Assembly (NCBI RefSeq): GCF_035989245.1
Contig: NZ_JAYMFF010000002.1
Span: forward strand, 248,001-312,000
Direction: 5' to 3'
Length of the DNA stretch: 64,000 nt
From: Adlercreutzia wanghongyangiae
Lineage (GTDB): Bacteria; Actinomycetota; Coriobacteriia; Coriobacteriales; Eggerthellaceae
Below, piece after piece: positions 24,624 through 33,383 of the stretch (the stretch's first letter is position 1; every line of letters starts with the position of its first letter). A model generated the notes under the pieces. It made no database searches, was not told where the DNA came from, and saw only the letters and a list, made by a program, of their open reading frames with translations. Position numbers and translations under genes: made by a program.

Positions 24624-26957
24624 TTACTCGCTCGTCGGCACGTCGTGCTTCACGCGCTGGCTCTCCTCGGCGCGCTTGGCGTCGTTGAAGCGGTCCAGCG
24701 TGCCTACCAGGTAGCCCGTGATGCGGCGAATGCGCTCGAAGGGCTGGTTATGCTCGTCCTCGGTGCGGCCGCACTTGGGGCACACGTCCTCGATGATGCC
24801 GTTGTAGCCACACACCGGGTCACGATCGACCGGGTGGTTCACCGAACCGTAGCCCATGCCGCAGTCCTTCATGTAGCGGATGACGCTCTCGAAGGCCTCC
24901 AGGTTGTCGGACGGGTCGCCGTCCAGCTCGATGTAGCTGATGTGTCCACCGTTGGTGAGCGCGTGGTAGGGCGCCTCCAGGGCGATCTTGTCGTAGGCGG
25001 AAATGTCGAAGTACACCGGCACGTGGAAGCCGTTGGTGTAGTAGTCGCGGTCGGTCACGCCGGGGATGACGCCGTAGCGCTCGCGGTCGATGCGCACGAA
25101 ACGGCCGGACAGGCCCTCGGCGGGCGTGGCGATGAGCGTGTAGTTCATGCCGCGCTCCTTCGAGATGCGGTCGCAGTAGGAGCGCATGTGGCCCACGATC
25201 TCCAGGCCCAGGCGCTGCGCCTCGGGCGACTGGCCGTGATGCTGGCCCGTCAGCGCCACCAGGCACTCGGCCAGGCCGATGAATCCAGTGGTCAGCGTGC
25301 CGTGCTTCAGCACCTCGCGCTGCTCGTCGGTGGGCTTCAGCTTCTCGGAATCGATCCACACGCCCTGGCCCATGAGGAACGGCGCGTTGTACACCTTCTT
25401 GCGCGCCTGAATCTCGAAGCGCTCGTCCAGCTGGCCGGTCACCAGCTGCAGCTTGGAATCGAGCAGATCGAAGAACAGGTCCACGTCGCCCTTGGCGCGG
25501 ATGGCCAGGCGGGGCAGGTTGATGGAGGTGAAGGACAGGTTGCCGCGACCGGGGGTGATCTCGCGGTCGGGGTCGTACAGGTTGCCCATCACGCGGGTGC
25601 GGCAGCCCATGTAGGCGATCTCGCTCTCGGGGGTGCCGTTGTAGTACTGGGCGTTGAACGGCGCGTCCAGGAAGCTGAAGTTCGGGAACAGACGCTTGGC
25701 CGAGCAGTGCATGGCCAGCTTGAACAGGTCGTAGTTCGGGTCCTCGGGGTTGTAGTTCACGCCTTCCTTCACGCGGAAGATCTGCACGGGGAAGATGGGC
25801 GTCTCGCCGGAGCCCAAGCCCTCCTCGGTGGCCAGCAGCATGTTCTTGATGACCATGCGGCCCTCGGGGCTTGTGTCCATGCCGTAGTTCACCGAGCTGA
25901 ACGGCGTCTGCGCGCCGGCGCGGGAGTGCATGGTGTTCAAGTTGTGCACCAAAGCCTCCATGGCCTGGAAGGTCTGGCGGTCGGTGTCGCGGGAGGCGTT
26001 CTTCTCGGCGTAGGCCACGATGCGGTCGGCCGTGGCCTCATCGGTGCCGGCCTCCACCAGCGCGCTCACCACGGCGGCGCGGAAGGCGGGGGCCATCTCC
26101 AACGAGGCGATGGTGCCGGTCTCCTCCTCGATGCGGGCGAGCATGTTCTCGGCGAAGTCGCGATCGTCGGCGATGTCGGTCAGCAGATCGATGCCCTCGG
26201 CGATGTGCTTCTTGAACAGGCGACGGAAGGTCTTGCGCACGCCCACGGCCAGGCCGTAATCGAAGTCGCACACCGACTGGCCACCATGCTGGTCGTTCTG
26301 GTTCGACTGGATGGCGATGCAGGCCAAGGCCGCGTAGCTGGAGATGTCGTTGGGCTCGCGCAGCACGCCGTGGCCGGTGGAGAAGCCGCCCTTGAAGAGC
26401 TTGCGCAGCTCAATCTGGCAGCAGGTGGTGGTCAGCGTGTAGAAATCCATGTCGTGGATGTGGATGTCGCCCTCGCGGTGCGCCTTGGCGTAGCGCGGAT
26501 CGATGACGCACATCTCGTAGAACTGCTTGGCCGATTCCGAGCCGTACTTCAGCATGGTACCCATGGCGGTGTCGGCGTCGATATTGGCGTTCTCGCGCTT
26601 CATGTCGGAGTCGGCGGCCTTCGAGAAGGTGATGTCCTTCAGCGTCTGGATGAGGCGGGAGTTCACATCGCGCACGCGACTGCGCTCGGCGCGGTACAGA
26701 ATGTAGGCCTTGGCGGTCTGCACGAAGCCGGACTCGATGAGGGTCTCCTCCACCAGATCCTGCACGCCTTCAACCGTGGGCGTGCCCTCGATGGCTCCGC
26801 TCTCAAGCTTCTCGACGACCGTCGCGGCGATCTGCTCGGCGGTGGCGCGATCCTGCATGGCCGCGCAAGCCTGGAACGACTTCTCCACCGCGTCGGCGAT
26901 CTTCTGGGGATGGAACTCCGCCGTGCGCCCGTCGCGCTTGATGATGGTTTTAACCAT
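24624..26957 (-). CDS. nrdD: Anaerobic (class III) ribonucleoside-triphosphate reductase
   Basis: A 777-residue glycyl-radical enzyme that reduces ribonucleotides to deoxyribonucleotides without oxygen. Residues 1-95 are an ATP-cone (KTIIKRDGRTAEFHPQKIA), the allosteric site. The catalytic barrel follows. Near the C-terminus the zinc region reads DPVCGYNG then CPKCGR, so three cysteines are evident, with Asp just before the first; the radical-bearing segment reads RRITGYLVGTLDRFNDAKR. The ATG at 26957 follows GAAAGGAAG. Upstream lie paired NrdR boxes (27126-27173). Its activase gene nrdG is 7 kb away rather than adjacent, which is unusual for this enzyme class. Confidence 0.93.
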   Translation of the reverse strand: MVKTIIKRDGRTAEFHPQKIADAVEKSFQACAAMQDRATAEQIAATVVEKLESGAIEGTPTVEGVQDLVEETLIESGFVQTAKAYILYRAERSRVRDVNSRLIQTLKDITFSKAADSDMKRENANIDADTAMGTMLKYGSESAKQFYEMCVIDPRYAKAHREGDIHIHDMDFYTLTTTCCQIELRKLFKGGFSTGHGVLREPNDISSYAALACIAIQSNQNDQHGGQSVCDFDYGLAVGVRKTFRRLFKKHIAEGIDLLTDIADDRDFAENMLARIEEETGTIASLEMAPAFRAAVVSALVEAGTDEATADRIVAYAEKNASRDTDRQTFQAMEALVHNLNTMHSRAGAQTPFSSVNYGMDTSPEGRMVIKNMLLATEEGLGSGETPIFPVQIFRVKEGVNYNPEDPNYDLFKLAMHCSAKRLFPNFSFLDAPFNAQYYNGTPESEIAYMGCRTRVMGNLYDPDREITPGRGNLSFTSINLPRLAIRAKGDVDLFFDLLDSKLQLVTGQLDERFEIQARKKVYNAPFLMGQGVWIDSEKLKPTDEQREVLKHGTLTTGFIGLAECLVALTGQHHGQSPEAQRLGLEIVGHMRSYCDRISKERGMNYTLIATPAEGLSGRFVRIDRERYGVIPGVTDRDYYTNGFHVPVYFDISAYDKIALEAPYHALTNGGHISYIELDGDPSDNLEAFESVIRYMKDCGMGYGSVNHPVDRDPVCGYNGIIEDVCPKCGRTEDEHNQPFERIRRITGYLVGTLDRFNDAKRAEESQRVKHDVPTSE

Positions 26958-27125
26958 AACCGCTTTCTTCCTTTCGTCTGTCACGTTTCCGCGCTGTGCC
27001 AACCACAACATGCAGAAGCCCGGCAATGTTTTCCCCATCGCCGGCATTCGCTGTTTCTGAGGGGGTAAACCCGTGTTTTCGATTGTTTTTCCAACAAGCT
27101 TTCCACAGGTTATTCACCGCTTAAA

Positions 27126-27141
27126 ACACTATATCTTGTGG
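27126..27141 (-). promoter_or_regulatory. NrdR box 1 upstream of nrdD
   Basis: On the minus strand CCACAAGATATAGTGT matches the 16-base NrdR consensus ACACWATATWTWGTGT at 14 positions. NrdR is the Zn/ATP-cone repressor of ribonucleotide reductase genes. Confidence 0.7.
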
Positions 27142-27157
27142 TTAGTTGTTCTTGCGG

Positions 27158-27173
27158 CGGATACATATAGTAC
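27158..27173 (-). promoter_or_regulatory. NrdR box 2 (weak) upstream of nrdD
   Basis: On the minus strand GTACTATATGTATCCG keeps the central ACTATATGTA core (10 of 16 matches). It is exactly 32 bases from box 1, about three helical turns, as expected for a paired NrdR site. Confidence 0.5.
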
Positions 27174-27403
27174 TCGCCTGGGCGTTCGAGTTCAACCGAA
27201 CAAGTTGTGTTTTTACAACTCGAAAAAGAACAGAAATTTTTTCGATTAAAGGTGACGCCCTGTCAGTAGCGCAGGTTTTCTCGCGGCCGACGACTCAGGT
27301 TTCCAGAGCGCAGCCACCCCTCCCTCGCGACATGACAGGGTCTGCGCGGCCGAGCACACGCCCCGCCGCGCCCCCATGGGCAAAGGAAATGGTCCAAGAA
27401 CGA

Positions 27404-28309
27404 CTACCCTACGACCACATCCTGTCCTGCCACGGTGGCGGCCAGCACGCCGGTGTACGCCGGCGTGGCATCGCCGGCGGCGCGCAGGAACTGCACCCCC
27501 GCAGCACGCAGGTCGGCCGCAGCGGCCATCATGGTATCGGCAGTGCAATAGGGGTTCTCGGCCGTGGGGCCCTGTTGCTTCGAGTTGCGATCGCCCACCA
27601 CCAGCGAGGCCAGCACGCACAAGTCAGCCCCCTGAGCTGCCAAGTGATCGCGCACCGAGGCGGCCAGGGCCGTCGCAACCGTCGGCTCGGCCAGCGTGGT
27701 AAAGCCCGCCACCGCCGCGCCAAATTCCACCATGACGTCCACCGCCTCGGCCAAGGTGCCCCGACCCGATGCCAGCGCGCCGTCGGCCGTTACATCCACC
27801 GAGGCGAACACGGGAAGATCGCACGCCTTGCGCACCCCCATGAGGGCGCACTTCAAGTCGTCGGCCGCAGCGAAGCCGTTCAGGAACACGGCATCCACCG
27901 CCGTGCCGTCGAACAGATGGGCCGCCCGGGCGTACTGGTCGCGGTTTTCCACCAGCGATGCCTTTGAAGACGCGTCCAGCGGCAGGCCGCACGGGCCGAT
28001 TTCCGCCAGCACGTGCTGGGGCTTAAAGGCCTCCACCGCCTGCAGGGCATGTTGGGCCAGCTCATCGCCCTTGCCGTTCATGCCCAGCTCGGCCAAACGA
28101 GCAGGCGTAAGCAACGCCGTGGGCAGCACGAGGCACTGGGGGCCTGCCACTACTTCCAGGCGATAGGCCTCTTCGATGGTCTCCGGCTCCAGCAGCAGCG
28201 TGAGCATCTGCTCGCGGGCGCCATTAATGCCCTGGCGGCGCAAGGCCGCATCCACCGGCGACGAGAGAACGAGCATGTCCTTGAAGAAACGCAGCGCGAT
28301 ATCGGCCAT
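27404..28309 (-). CDS. Homocysteine S-methyltransferase-like protein lacking zinc ligands
   Basis: A 301-residue TIM-barrel protein resembling the homocysteine-binding domain of MetH/MHT enzymes: N-terminal LVLSSPVDAALRRQGIN, AEIGPCGLP and DAVFLNGFA segments in the expected order. The family's zinc-binding cysteines (GGCCGT near the C-terminus, plus an upstream Cys) are missing: the corresponding end reads FLRAAGDATPAYTG. A role as an active methyltransferase is therefore doubtful; it may bind another thiol or corrinoid-linked substrate or be a paralogue with new chemistry. AAAGGA precedes the ATG. No obvious functional partner flanks it. Confidence 0.6.
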   Translation of the reverse strand: MADIALRFFKDMLVLSSPVDAALRRQGINGAREQMLTLLLEPETIEEAYRLEVVAGPQCLVLPTALLTPARLAELGMNGKGDELAQHALQAVEAFKPQHVLAEIGPCGLPLDASSKASLVENRDQYARAAHLFDGTAVDAVFLNGFAAADDLKCALMGVRKACDLPVFASVDVTADGALASGRGTLAEAVDVMVEFGAAVAGFTTLAEPTVATALAASVRDHLAAQGADLCVLASLVVGDRNSKQQGPTAENPYCTADTMMAAAADLRAAGVQFLRAAGDATPAYTGVLAATVAGQDVVVG

Positions 28310-28837
28310 GGGGAATTCCTTTCCACAGAGAATGTCCCCCCATGATACAGGAATTCACGAACTGCCGCCGCGACTTCCTGTGCGGGGCGAACGGGGTTTT
28401 CGTAGGGGTGAGCGGGCCTTTCTCGGCATTGGAGTGCACTTCACCGCCAAAACCATGCCGTTCTCGCTCAAAGCCATGCATATTACTCAACATAAAACAA
28501 GTCTTGCTTTATTATTCGTATCAGCGATTCGGAAGTTCCCCTGCTTCCATCGCTCTGCTTCATACCCCTTGAAAGCAGAATGCGGCACTCGATGTCGCAT
28601 TACCCCCTCCTCCGGCGCGGCGAAGTACCCCTCTTCGTCGCGCCACTTCTTTTCTTGGCGCTGCATTCGGGCGCCTTCCGGCTCCCTCGGACACGTCAAA
28701 ATCGAGGGGTTTGGTACCCCAAAATTCAAGGATTTGGTACCCAGTGATTACAAAAGCCCAGGTCGCATTTTACGAAATCCGGGGATTCGGATACCAAACC
28801 CCCGGATTTTGGCGGCAGAGTCGGAGAGCCCTGACAG
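28310..28837. other. 528-bp gap without a convincing gene
   Basis: The first 370 bases show no feature I recognise apart from an AT-rich patch near 28480-28520. The last part contains the repeat cluster at 28706-28809. Confidence 0.5.
28706..28809. repeat. Cluster of GGTTTGGTACCC-type units
   Basis: GGGGTTTGGTACCCC (28706-28720), GGATTTGGTACCC (28730-28742) and the inverted GGATACCAAACCCCC (28789-28803) share one core. AAATCCGGGG (28775-28784) is inverted at 28800-28809. The cluster lies beyond the stop of the gene at 28838-29431. Confidence 0.7.
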
Positions 28838-29431
28838 CTACTCCTCTCCCTCGTCGGCCTCGGTGCAGCCGCAGCCGCAAGCATCGGCGGCGTGGTCGTG
28901 GGCGCCGCAGCACTCGTGGCCGCCCTCGTCCTCGTCGTCGGCGTACTTCTCGTCGATCTCGTCGTCGGTGTAGGCAACCGGCTCCTTCAGGGCCTCCATG
29001 AAGTTGGGAGCCTCGCCGATGTAGGCCGGCTCGGCCTCGAAGGTGTAGGCGCCTTCGCCATCCTGGGTGTACAGGTAGGCCACGGCGTAACCCGTATCGA
29101 CGCCCGGCTGGCCGCCCTCGGCAATGATGGCGTCCTTCACGCCGTCGTCGGTCTCGATGTAACCGTCGTAGCAGAACGCGTAGGCGCCCGCCCCGCGCGC
29201 ACCGCGTACGGTGTGCTCGGCGGCGGCGAAGCACTGCTCGGCGTCGTCGCCCGGATGGCTTTCCAGGAACAGATTCTCTTTCACGATAAGAGCCGTGAAC
29301 GGAATGAGATCCTGACCCGCCTCCATGCGCTCCTTGGCCTCGTCCAGCGAGAACACCAGCACGCGCTCGAGCTCCTCGGGAATCTCGGGCACCTCCTGGC
29401 TGTCGTTTTCAATATTGCGGTCGGCCACCAT
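28838..29431 (-). CDS. Acidic protein of unknown function with Cys/His-rich tail
   Basis: A 197-residue acidic protein that I do not recognise. Residues 1-165 look globular (LERVLVFSLDEAKERMEAG, GAGAYAFCYDGYIE, AYLYTQDGEGAYTFEAEPAY). The last 26 residues contain HECCGAHDH and CGCGC, giving five Cys and three His among many acidic residues, like the metal-binding tails of SlyD or nickel chaperones. Metal storage or delivery is a guess; the hydrogenase in this window is [FeFe], so nickel is not obviously relevant. GAAAGGAGG lies before ATG 29431; upstream in-frame codons have no ribosome site. It is divergent from the metallo-hydrolase gene. Confidence 0.7.
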   Translation of the reverse strand: MVADRNIENDSQEVPEIPEELERVLVFSLDEAKERMEAGQDLIPFTALIVKENLFLESHPGDDAEQCFAAAEHTVRGARGAGAYAFCYDGYIETDDGVKDAIIAEGGQPGVDTGYAVAYLYTQDGEGAYTFEAEPAYIGEAPNFMEALKEPVAYTDDEIDEKYADDEDEGGHECCGAHDHAADACGCGCTEADEGEE

Positions 29432-29601
29432 CGGCCTCCTTTCTGGCTTTTTCGTACGGTGCCAGTGTAGGCCAGTAGGGAAAAATCCTGCGCCGCAGCG
29501 CCCCTCATTTCGGCGATTCTCCAAAGGCGCGCCACCGAGACGCCTATACTGGCACGCAGTGCTCCCGTGGCAACCTGTTCGACCCCTCCGAGGAACAACC
29601 T

Positions 29602-30720
29602 ATGAGCGACCCCTCCAACACCCTGGCATGGCTCGACCAGCCCCACACCGGCGAGACCGTCACCTACCGCGACTGTGCCGGGCAGTCCCATAAGCTGCCG
29701 GTGCGCTACCCCCGCGTCACAGCCGTTACCCAAGCTCAGGGACGCGAAATCGCCCCGCATCTGTTCTGGTGCTCGTTCGCATTGGACGGCTTCCACTTCT
29801 GCGACCGCATCGACCTGTACAGTATCATCGAGCCCGGCAAGCAGGCGCTGCTCATCGACACGGGCCACTACGATCTGTGCGGCATGACCTTCCTGGACGA
29901 TCTGCTGGCCCAAACTGGCACGCCCTGGGAGACTGTCGACGTGTTCCTCACCCACCTGCACGACGATCATACCGGCAACGTGCCCTATTGCCTGCACCAA
30001 GGCGCACGGGGGCTGATGCGCGGCGCGTGCGACCCCTACGACCCGCGCAACGTGCAGGCCTTCCTGCAGGAAACCGGAGCGGCCGCGGTGCAGGATACGG
30101 CCCTGGACGCCTTCGTAGCCATGCTGCTGGGAAAGGACAACCCGCTGTACGAGGCGCTGCCCACTGTGCGCGAAGTGGACGCTGGCGACAGTCTGGACTA
30201 CGGCGGCTATCACCTGGAAGTACTGGAAACCCCCGGTCACACCTTCGAGCATCGCTGCCTGCTGGAACCCGAGCGGGGTATCCTGTTCGCCGGCGACCAC
30301 ATCATCGTGGCCACGCCGGGCGTTATGCAGTTCCAACGCGACCAGCAGCTGCTGCGCCGGTATCTGGAAAGCCTGCATATGCTGCGAAACAGCGGGCTGC
30401 GCACCGTGTACTTAAGCCATCATGAAGCGCTGAGCAGCACCGACGACATTGTGCGGCTGATCGACCGCATTGCGACCACCTACGAGAAGCCCCTGGAGAA
30501 AACCCGTGCCATCGTGGCTGAGCAGGGCCCTGTCACCATTTACGCCACCGCCGCGGCATCGTGCCGTCACCTGCCCGGCGGCCTGGCCGGCCTCGCCAAC
30601 GGCATGCGGTCGCGCCGGGTGGCCACCACCTTCGGTTACTTGGAATACCTGGCCGACACGGGTTGGGCGCGCCGGCACACGGCTGACGACGGCGCGCTGG
30701 TGTACGAGAAGGCGAACTGA
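29602..30720 (+). CDS. Metallo-beta-lactamase-fold hydrolase
   Basis: A 372-residue protein. The MBL core contains THLHDDHTGN (the HxHxDH metal motif with Asp and His), a later ETPGHTFEH, FAGDH and YLSHHEAL, supplying ligands for a di-metal centre. An extra C-terminal ~90-residue region (TAAASCRHLPGGLAGLANGM, ending VATTFGYLEYLADTGW) resembles the winged-helix tail of LACTB2/hydroxyacyl-hydrolase-like enzymes. Substrate unknown. GAGGAA lies seven bases before the ATG. The following YhgE/Pip genes start 68 bp downstream in the same direction, so cotranscription is likely. Confidence 0.85.
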   Translation: MSDPSNTLAWLDQPHTGETVTYRDCAGQSHKLPVRYPRVTAVTQAQGREIAPHLFWCSFALDGFHFCDRIDLYSIIEPGKQALLIDTGHYDLCGMTFLDDLLAQTGTPWETVDVFLTHLHDDHTGNVPYCLHQGARGLMRGACDPYDPRNVQAFLQETGAAAVQDTALDAFVAMLLGKDNPLYEALPTVREVDAGDSLDYGGYHLEVLETPGHTFEHRCLLEPERGILFAGDHIIVATPGVMQFQRDQQLLRRYLESLHMLRNSGLRTVYLSHHEALSSTDDIVRLIDRIATTYEKPLEKTRAIVAEQGPVTIYATAAASCRHLPGGLAGLANGMRSRRVATTFGYLEYLADTGWARRHTADDGALVYEKAN

Positions 30721-30788
30721 CAGCCACAACGCGGTGACAAACGCCACGTGCCCAGCCGCCCATTCATGAGCCGCGGGATAATTTTTCC

Positions 30789-33383
30789 ATGCTGAGGCGC
30801 GTCTGGACATATCTTTCGGTTATCTTCGCCATTTTCGCGCGGGACGTGCGCCGGGTGGCGCGCAACCCCGTGGCGCTGCTGGTGGTGCTGGGTATGGCGA
30901 TTATCCCCTCGGCCTACGCCTGGTACGTAGTGGCTGCGAATTGGGACCCTTACGGCAACACCGCCGCCATGAAGGTAGCCGTGGCCAACGAAGATACCGG
31001 CTTCGAAAGCGCCGAGACTGGCAAGCTTGACGTAGGCGCCCAGGTGGTGGCCGACCTGCACGACAACCACGACCTGGGCTGGGAGTTCACCGATGCCGAC
31101 AGCGCCGTGAACGGCGTGTACGAGGGGCGCTACTGGGCCGCCATCGTGATCCCCGCCGATTTCAGCCGCGACTTCGCCAGCGTGCTGACGGGCGATTTCA
31201 CCCAACCCACCCTGGACTATTATGTGAACGAGAAGCCCTCGTCCATCGCGCCAAAGGTGATGGATGCCGGGGCCAACGCCGTCGAGAAGGCCATCAACGA
31301 GAACTTCGTGAAAACTGTAGCGGAGAAGGTGGTGGAGACCACCCAGGACGCTGGCGACTACGCCGAGGCGAAGGCCGACGACGCCGAAGGCAGCTTGACT
31401 GCGGGCATCCGCAGCGCCCACGCCACCGTGGGCGAGGCGCGCACCACCATCACCGGCCTGCAGGACACGGTGAGCGCGACCCGCGATGCCGCAACCAAGG
31501 CCGATGCCACGCTGGCCAGCCTGCAAGAAAAGATACCCCATCTGCAGAAGGCCGTCGACGAATCGCAAACGCTGTTGGAACAGACGCGCGGCACCGTGAG
31601 CAGCTACGGATCGTCGCTGGCCCAGCAGGCCACCGACAGCGCCTTGAAGCTGGGCGAGGCTGCCACCCAGGCCCAGCGTGCCCTGGGTACGGTCACGGCG
31701 GCTGTGAACCAAGCCCATACCGACACGACAGCGGCGCTCGCCGAGGCCAACGCCCTGCTGACTGCCAACCAAAAACTCGTGGCCGACCTTGAGGCCCAGG
31801 CCGCTGCCTCGCCGAGCACCGCCCTGACCCAGGCGCTTGACGAAGCCCGCGAGGCCAACGCCAAGCTGACCGCCACCGTGACGGCCTTAAGCCAAGCCAA
31901 CGACGCCCTGGCCTCCACGGCCACCGGTCTGGAATCGGAAGCGACGGCGGTGGACGAGGCGGCGCGTACCGGGGCCGCCACCATTCAGCAGACGGCCGCC
32001 ACCTTCCAATCGACCATTCTGCCCTCCATCACCAGCAGTCTGGACAGCTTGGTGAACGCCTGCGGCACCCTGAAGGGGGCACTGGCCGGGCTTGCCCCCT
32101 CGCTGGCCGAGGCGCGGGCGGTGCTGCAGGAGCTGAACAGCACCCTGGGCAGCTCGCTCACCTCACTCGGCTCCACCGCGGAATCGCTGACCGGCATGGA
32201 GGACACCCTGGCCCGATCGCTGTCCGACCTGGAGGCGCTGCAAAGCTCCGCCACCGTGGAGCAGTTGGCCCGCTACCTGAAGGCCGACCCGGCCGACGTG
32301 GGTGCCTTCATGGCCGCCCCCGTCACGCTGGACACCCAGCTGGTGTACCCGGTGAAGAACTACGGCAGCGGCGTGGCGCCGTTTTTCACGAACCTGGCGC
32401 TGTGGGTGGCCGGCTTCGTGCTGATGGCCATCGTGAAGATGCGCGTGGACCCCACAGGTCTACCGCGCTTCACCGCCACCCAGGCCTACTTCGGGCGCTG
32501 GCTGTTCTACGTGGTGGTGGGCCTGATCCAGGGCTTCATCTGCTGCGCGGGCGACGTGCTGATGGGCATCCAATGCGAGAGCCCGGCGGCCTTCATCGGC
32601 GCCGGGCTGCTGACGGTGTTCGTGGATGTGAACCTGATGTATGCCCTGGCGTACGCCTGTCGCCACATTGGGAAGGCCCTGGCGGTTATCCTGCTCATCA
32701 TGCAGATTCCCGGTTCGTCGGGCATGTTCCCCGTGGAAATGATGCCAGCCTTCTTCCAGGCCATTCACCCCCTTCTGCCCTTCACCTACTCCATCGACGC
32801 CATGCGCGAGGCCATCGGAGGGTTTTATGGGCTGAACTACCTGAAGGACATGCTGTTCTTAGGCCTGGTGTTCGTGCCACTGGGCTTTCTCATCGGCCTG
32901 GGCATCGGTCGGTGCGACTTCAACCTCACCCTGATGTTCGACGAGAAGCTGCGGGCCACCCACCTGTTGTTGGCCGAACCGGTCACCTCGACCGCCGCAC
33001 AGAACGCCGCCAACAGCCCCGTGCGCTTCCGCATGCGCACCCTGATGCGCGCCCTGCTTGACACCGAGGCCTTCCGCACGAAGCTGGCCGCCCGCGCCGA
33101 GCGCTTCCAGCGCCTGTACCCACGGCTGCGCCGGCTGGGTTGGGTGGCACTGGTGGCCCAACCCCTGATCACCTTCGCCGTGATGGTGCTGGTGCACGCC
33201 GACGTGGACACGCGTGTGGAAATGCTGGTGGCCATGGTGGCGGGCATCATCGTGGTGGACCTGTACCTTATCGTCATCAGCTATCTGAACACCAGCCTGG
33301 CTCATCAGCAGGCCTTGGCGAACTTGAGCCTGGACGATCTGCAGCAGAAAGTCTCCCAGCGGGCAGGCGGTGATGCCTCATGA
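30789..33383 (+). CDS. YhgE/Pip family membrane protein (1)
   Basis: An 864-residue protein with the YhgE/Pip layout: an N-terminal membrane helix (VALLVVLGMAIIPSAYAWYV, followed by NWDPYGNT), a large outer domain (about 50-540) with long Ala-rich coiled coil from 185 to 500, and a C-terminal block of about six helices related to ABC-2 permeases (GSGVAPFFTNLALWVAGFVL). Family members include phage infection protein and ESX/T7SS-associated YueB. A final ~110-residue segment with two more helices follows the canonical block. The next gene overlaps by four bases (ATGA) and encodes a paralogue, so the two probably form a heteromer. Ribosome site weak. Confidence 0.87.
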   Translation: MLRRVWTYLSVIFAIFARDVRRVARNPVALLVVLGMAIIPSAYAWYVVAANWDPYGNTAAMKVAVANEDTGFESAETGKLDVGAQVVADLHDNHDLGWEFTDADSAVNGVYEGRYWAAIVIPADFSRDFASVLTGDFTQPTLDYYVNEKPSSIAPKVMDAGANAVEKAINENFVKTVAEKVVETTQDAGDYAEAKADDAEGSLTAGIRSAHATVGEARTTITGLQDTVSATRDAATKADATLASLQEKIPHLQKAVDESQTLLEQTRGTVSSYGSSLAQQATDSALKLGEAATQAQRALGTVTAAVNQAHTDTTAALAEANALLTANQKLVADLEAQAAASPSTALTQALDEAREANAKLTATVTALSQANDALASTATGLESEATAVDEAARTGAATIQQTAATFQSTILPSITSSLDSLVNACGTLKGALAGLAPSLAEARAVLQELNSTLGSSLTSLGSTAESLTGMEDTLARSLSDLEALQSSATVEQLARYLKADPADVGAFMAAPVTLDTQLVYPVKNYGSGVAPFFTNLALWVAGFVLMAIVKMRVDPTGLPRFTATQAYFGRWLFYVVVGLIQGFICCAGDVLMGIQCESPAAFIGAGLLTVFVDVNLMYALAYACRHIGKALAVILLIMQIPGSSGMFPVEMMPAFFQAIHPLLPFTYSIDAMREAIGGFYGLNYLKDMLFLGLVFVPLGFLIGLGIGRCDFNLTLMFDEKLRATHLLLAEPVTSTAAQNAANSPVRFRMRTLMRALLDTEAFRTKLAARAERFQRLYPRLRRLGWVALVAQPLITFAVMVLVHADVDTRVEMLVAMVAGIIVVDLYLIVISYLNTSLAHQQALANLSLDDLQQKVSQRAGGDAS

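Larger units (their letters stand above)
26958..27403. other. 446-bp gap: nrdD regulatory region
   Basis: AT-rich near 27060-27250, which fits a promoter region. It holds the NrdR boxes and near-matches to DnaA boxes at 27100-27119 (TTTCCACA and TTATTCACC, each two mismatches from TTATCCACA). I see nothing else between 27180 and 27403. Confidence 0.45.

Noticed and set aside
24609..27068. 819-codon plus-strand frame opposite nrdD
   Set aside because: The NrdD protein is unmistakable on the minus strand; the plus frame is a shadow.
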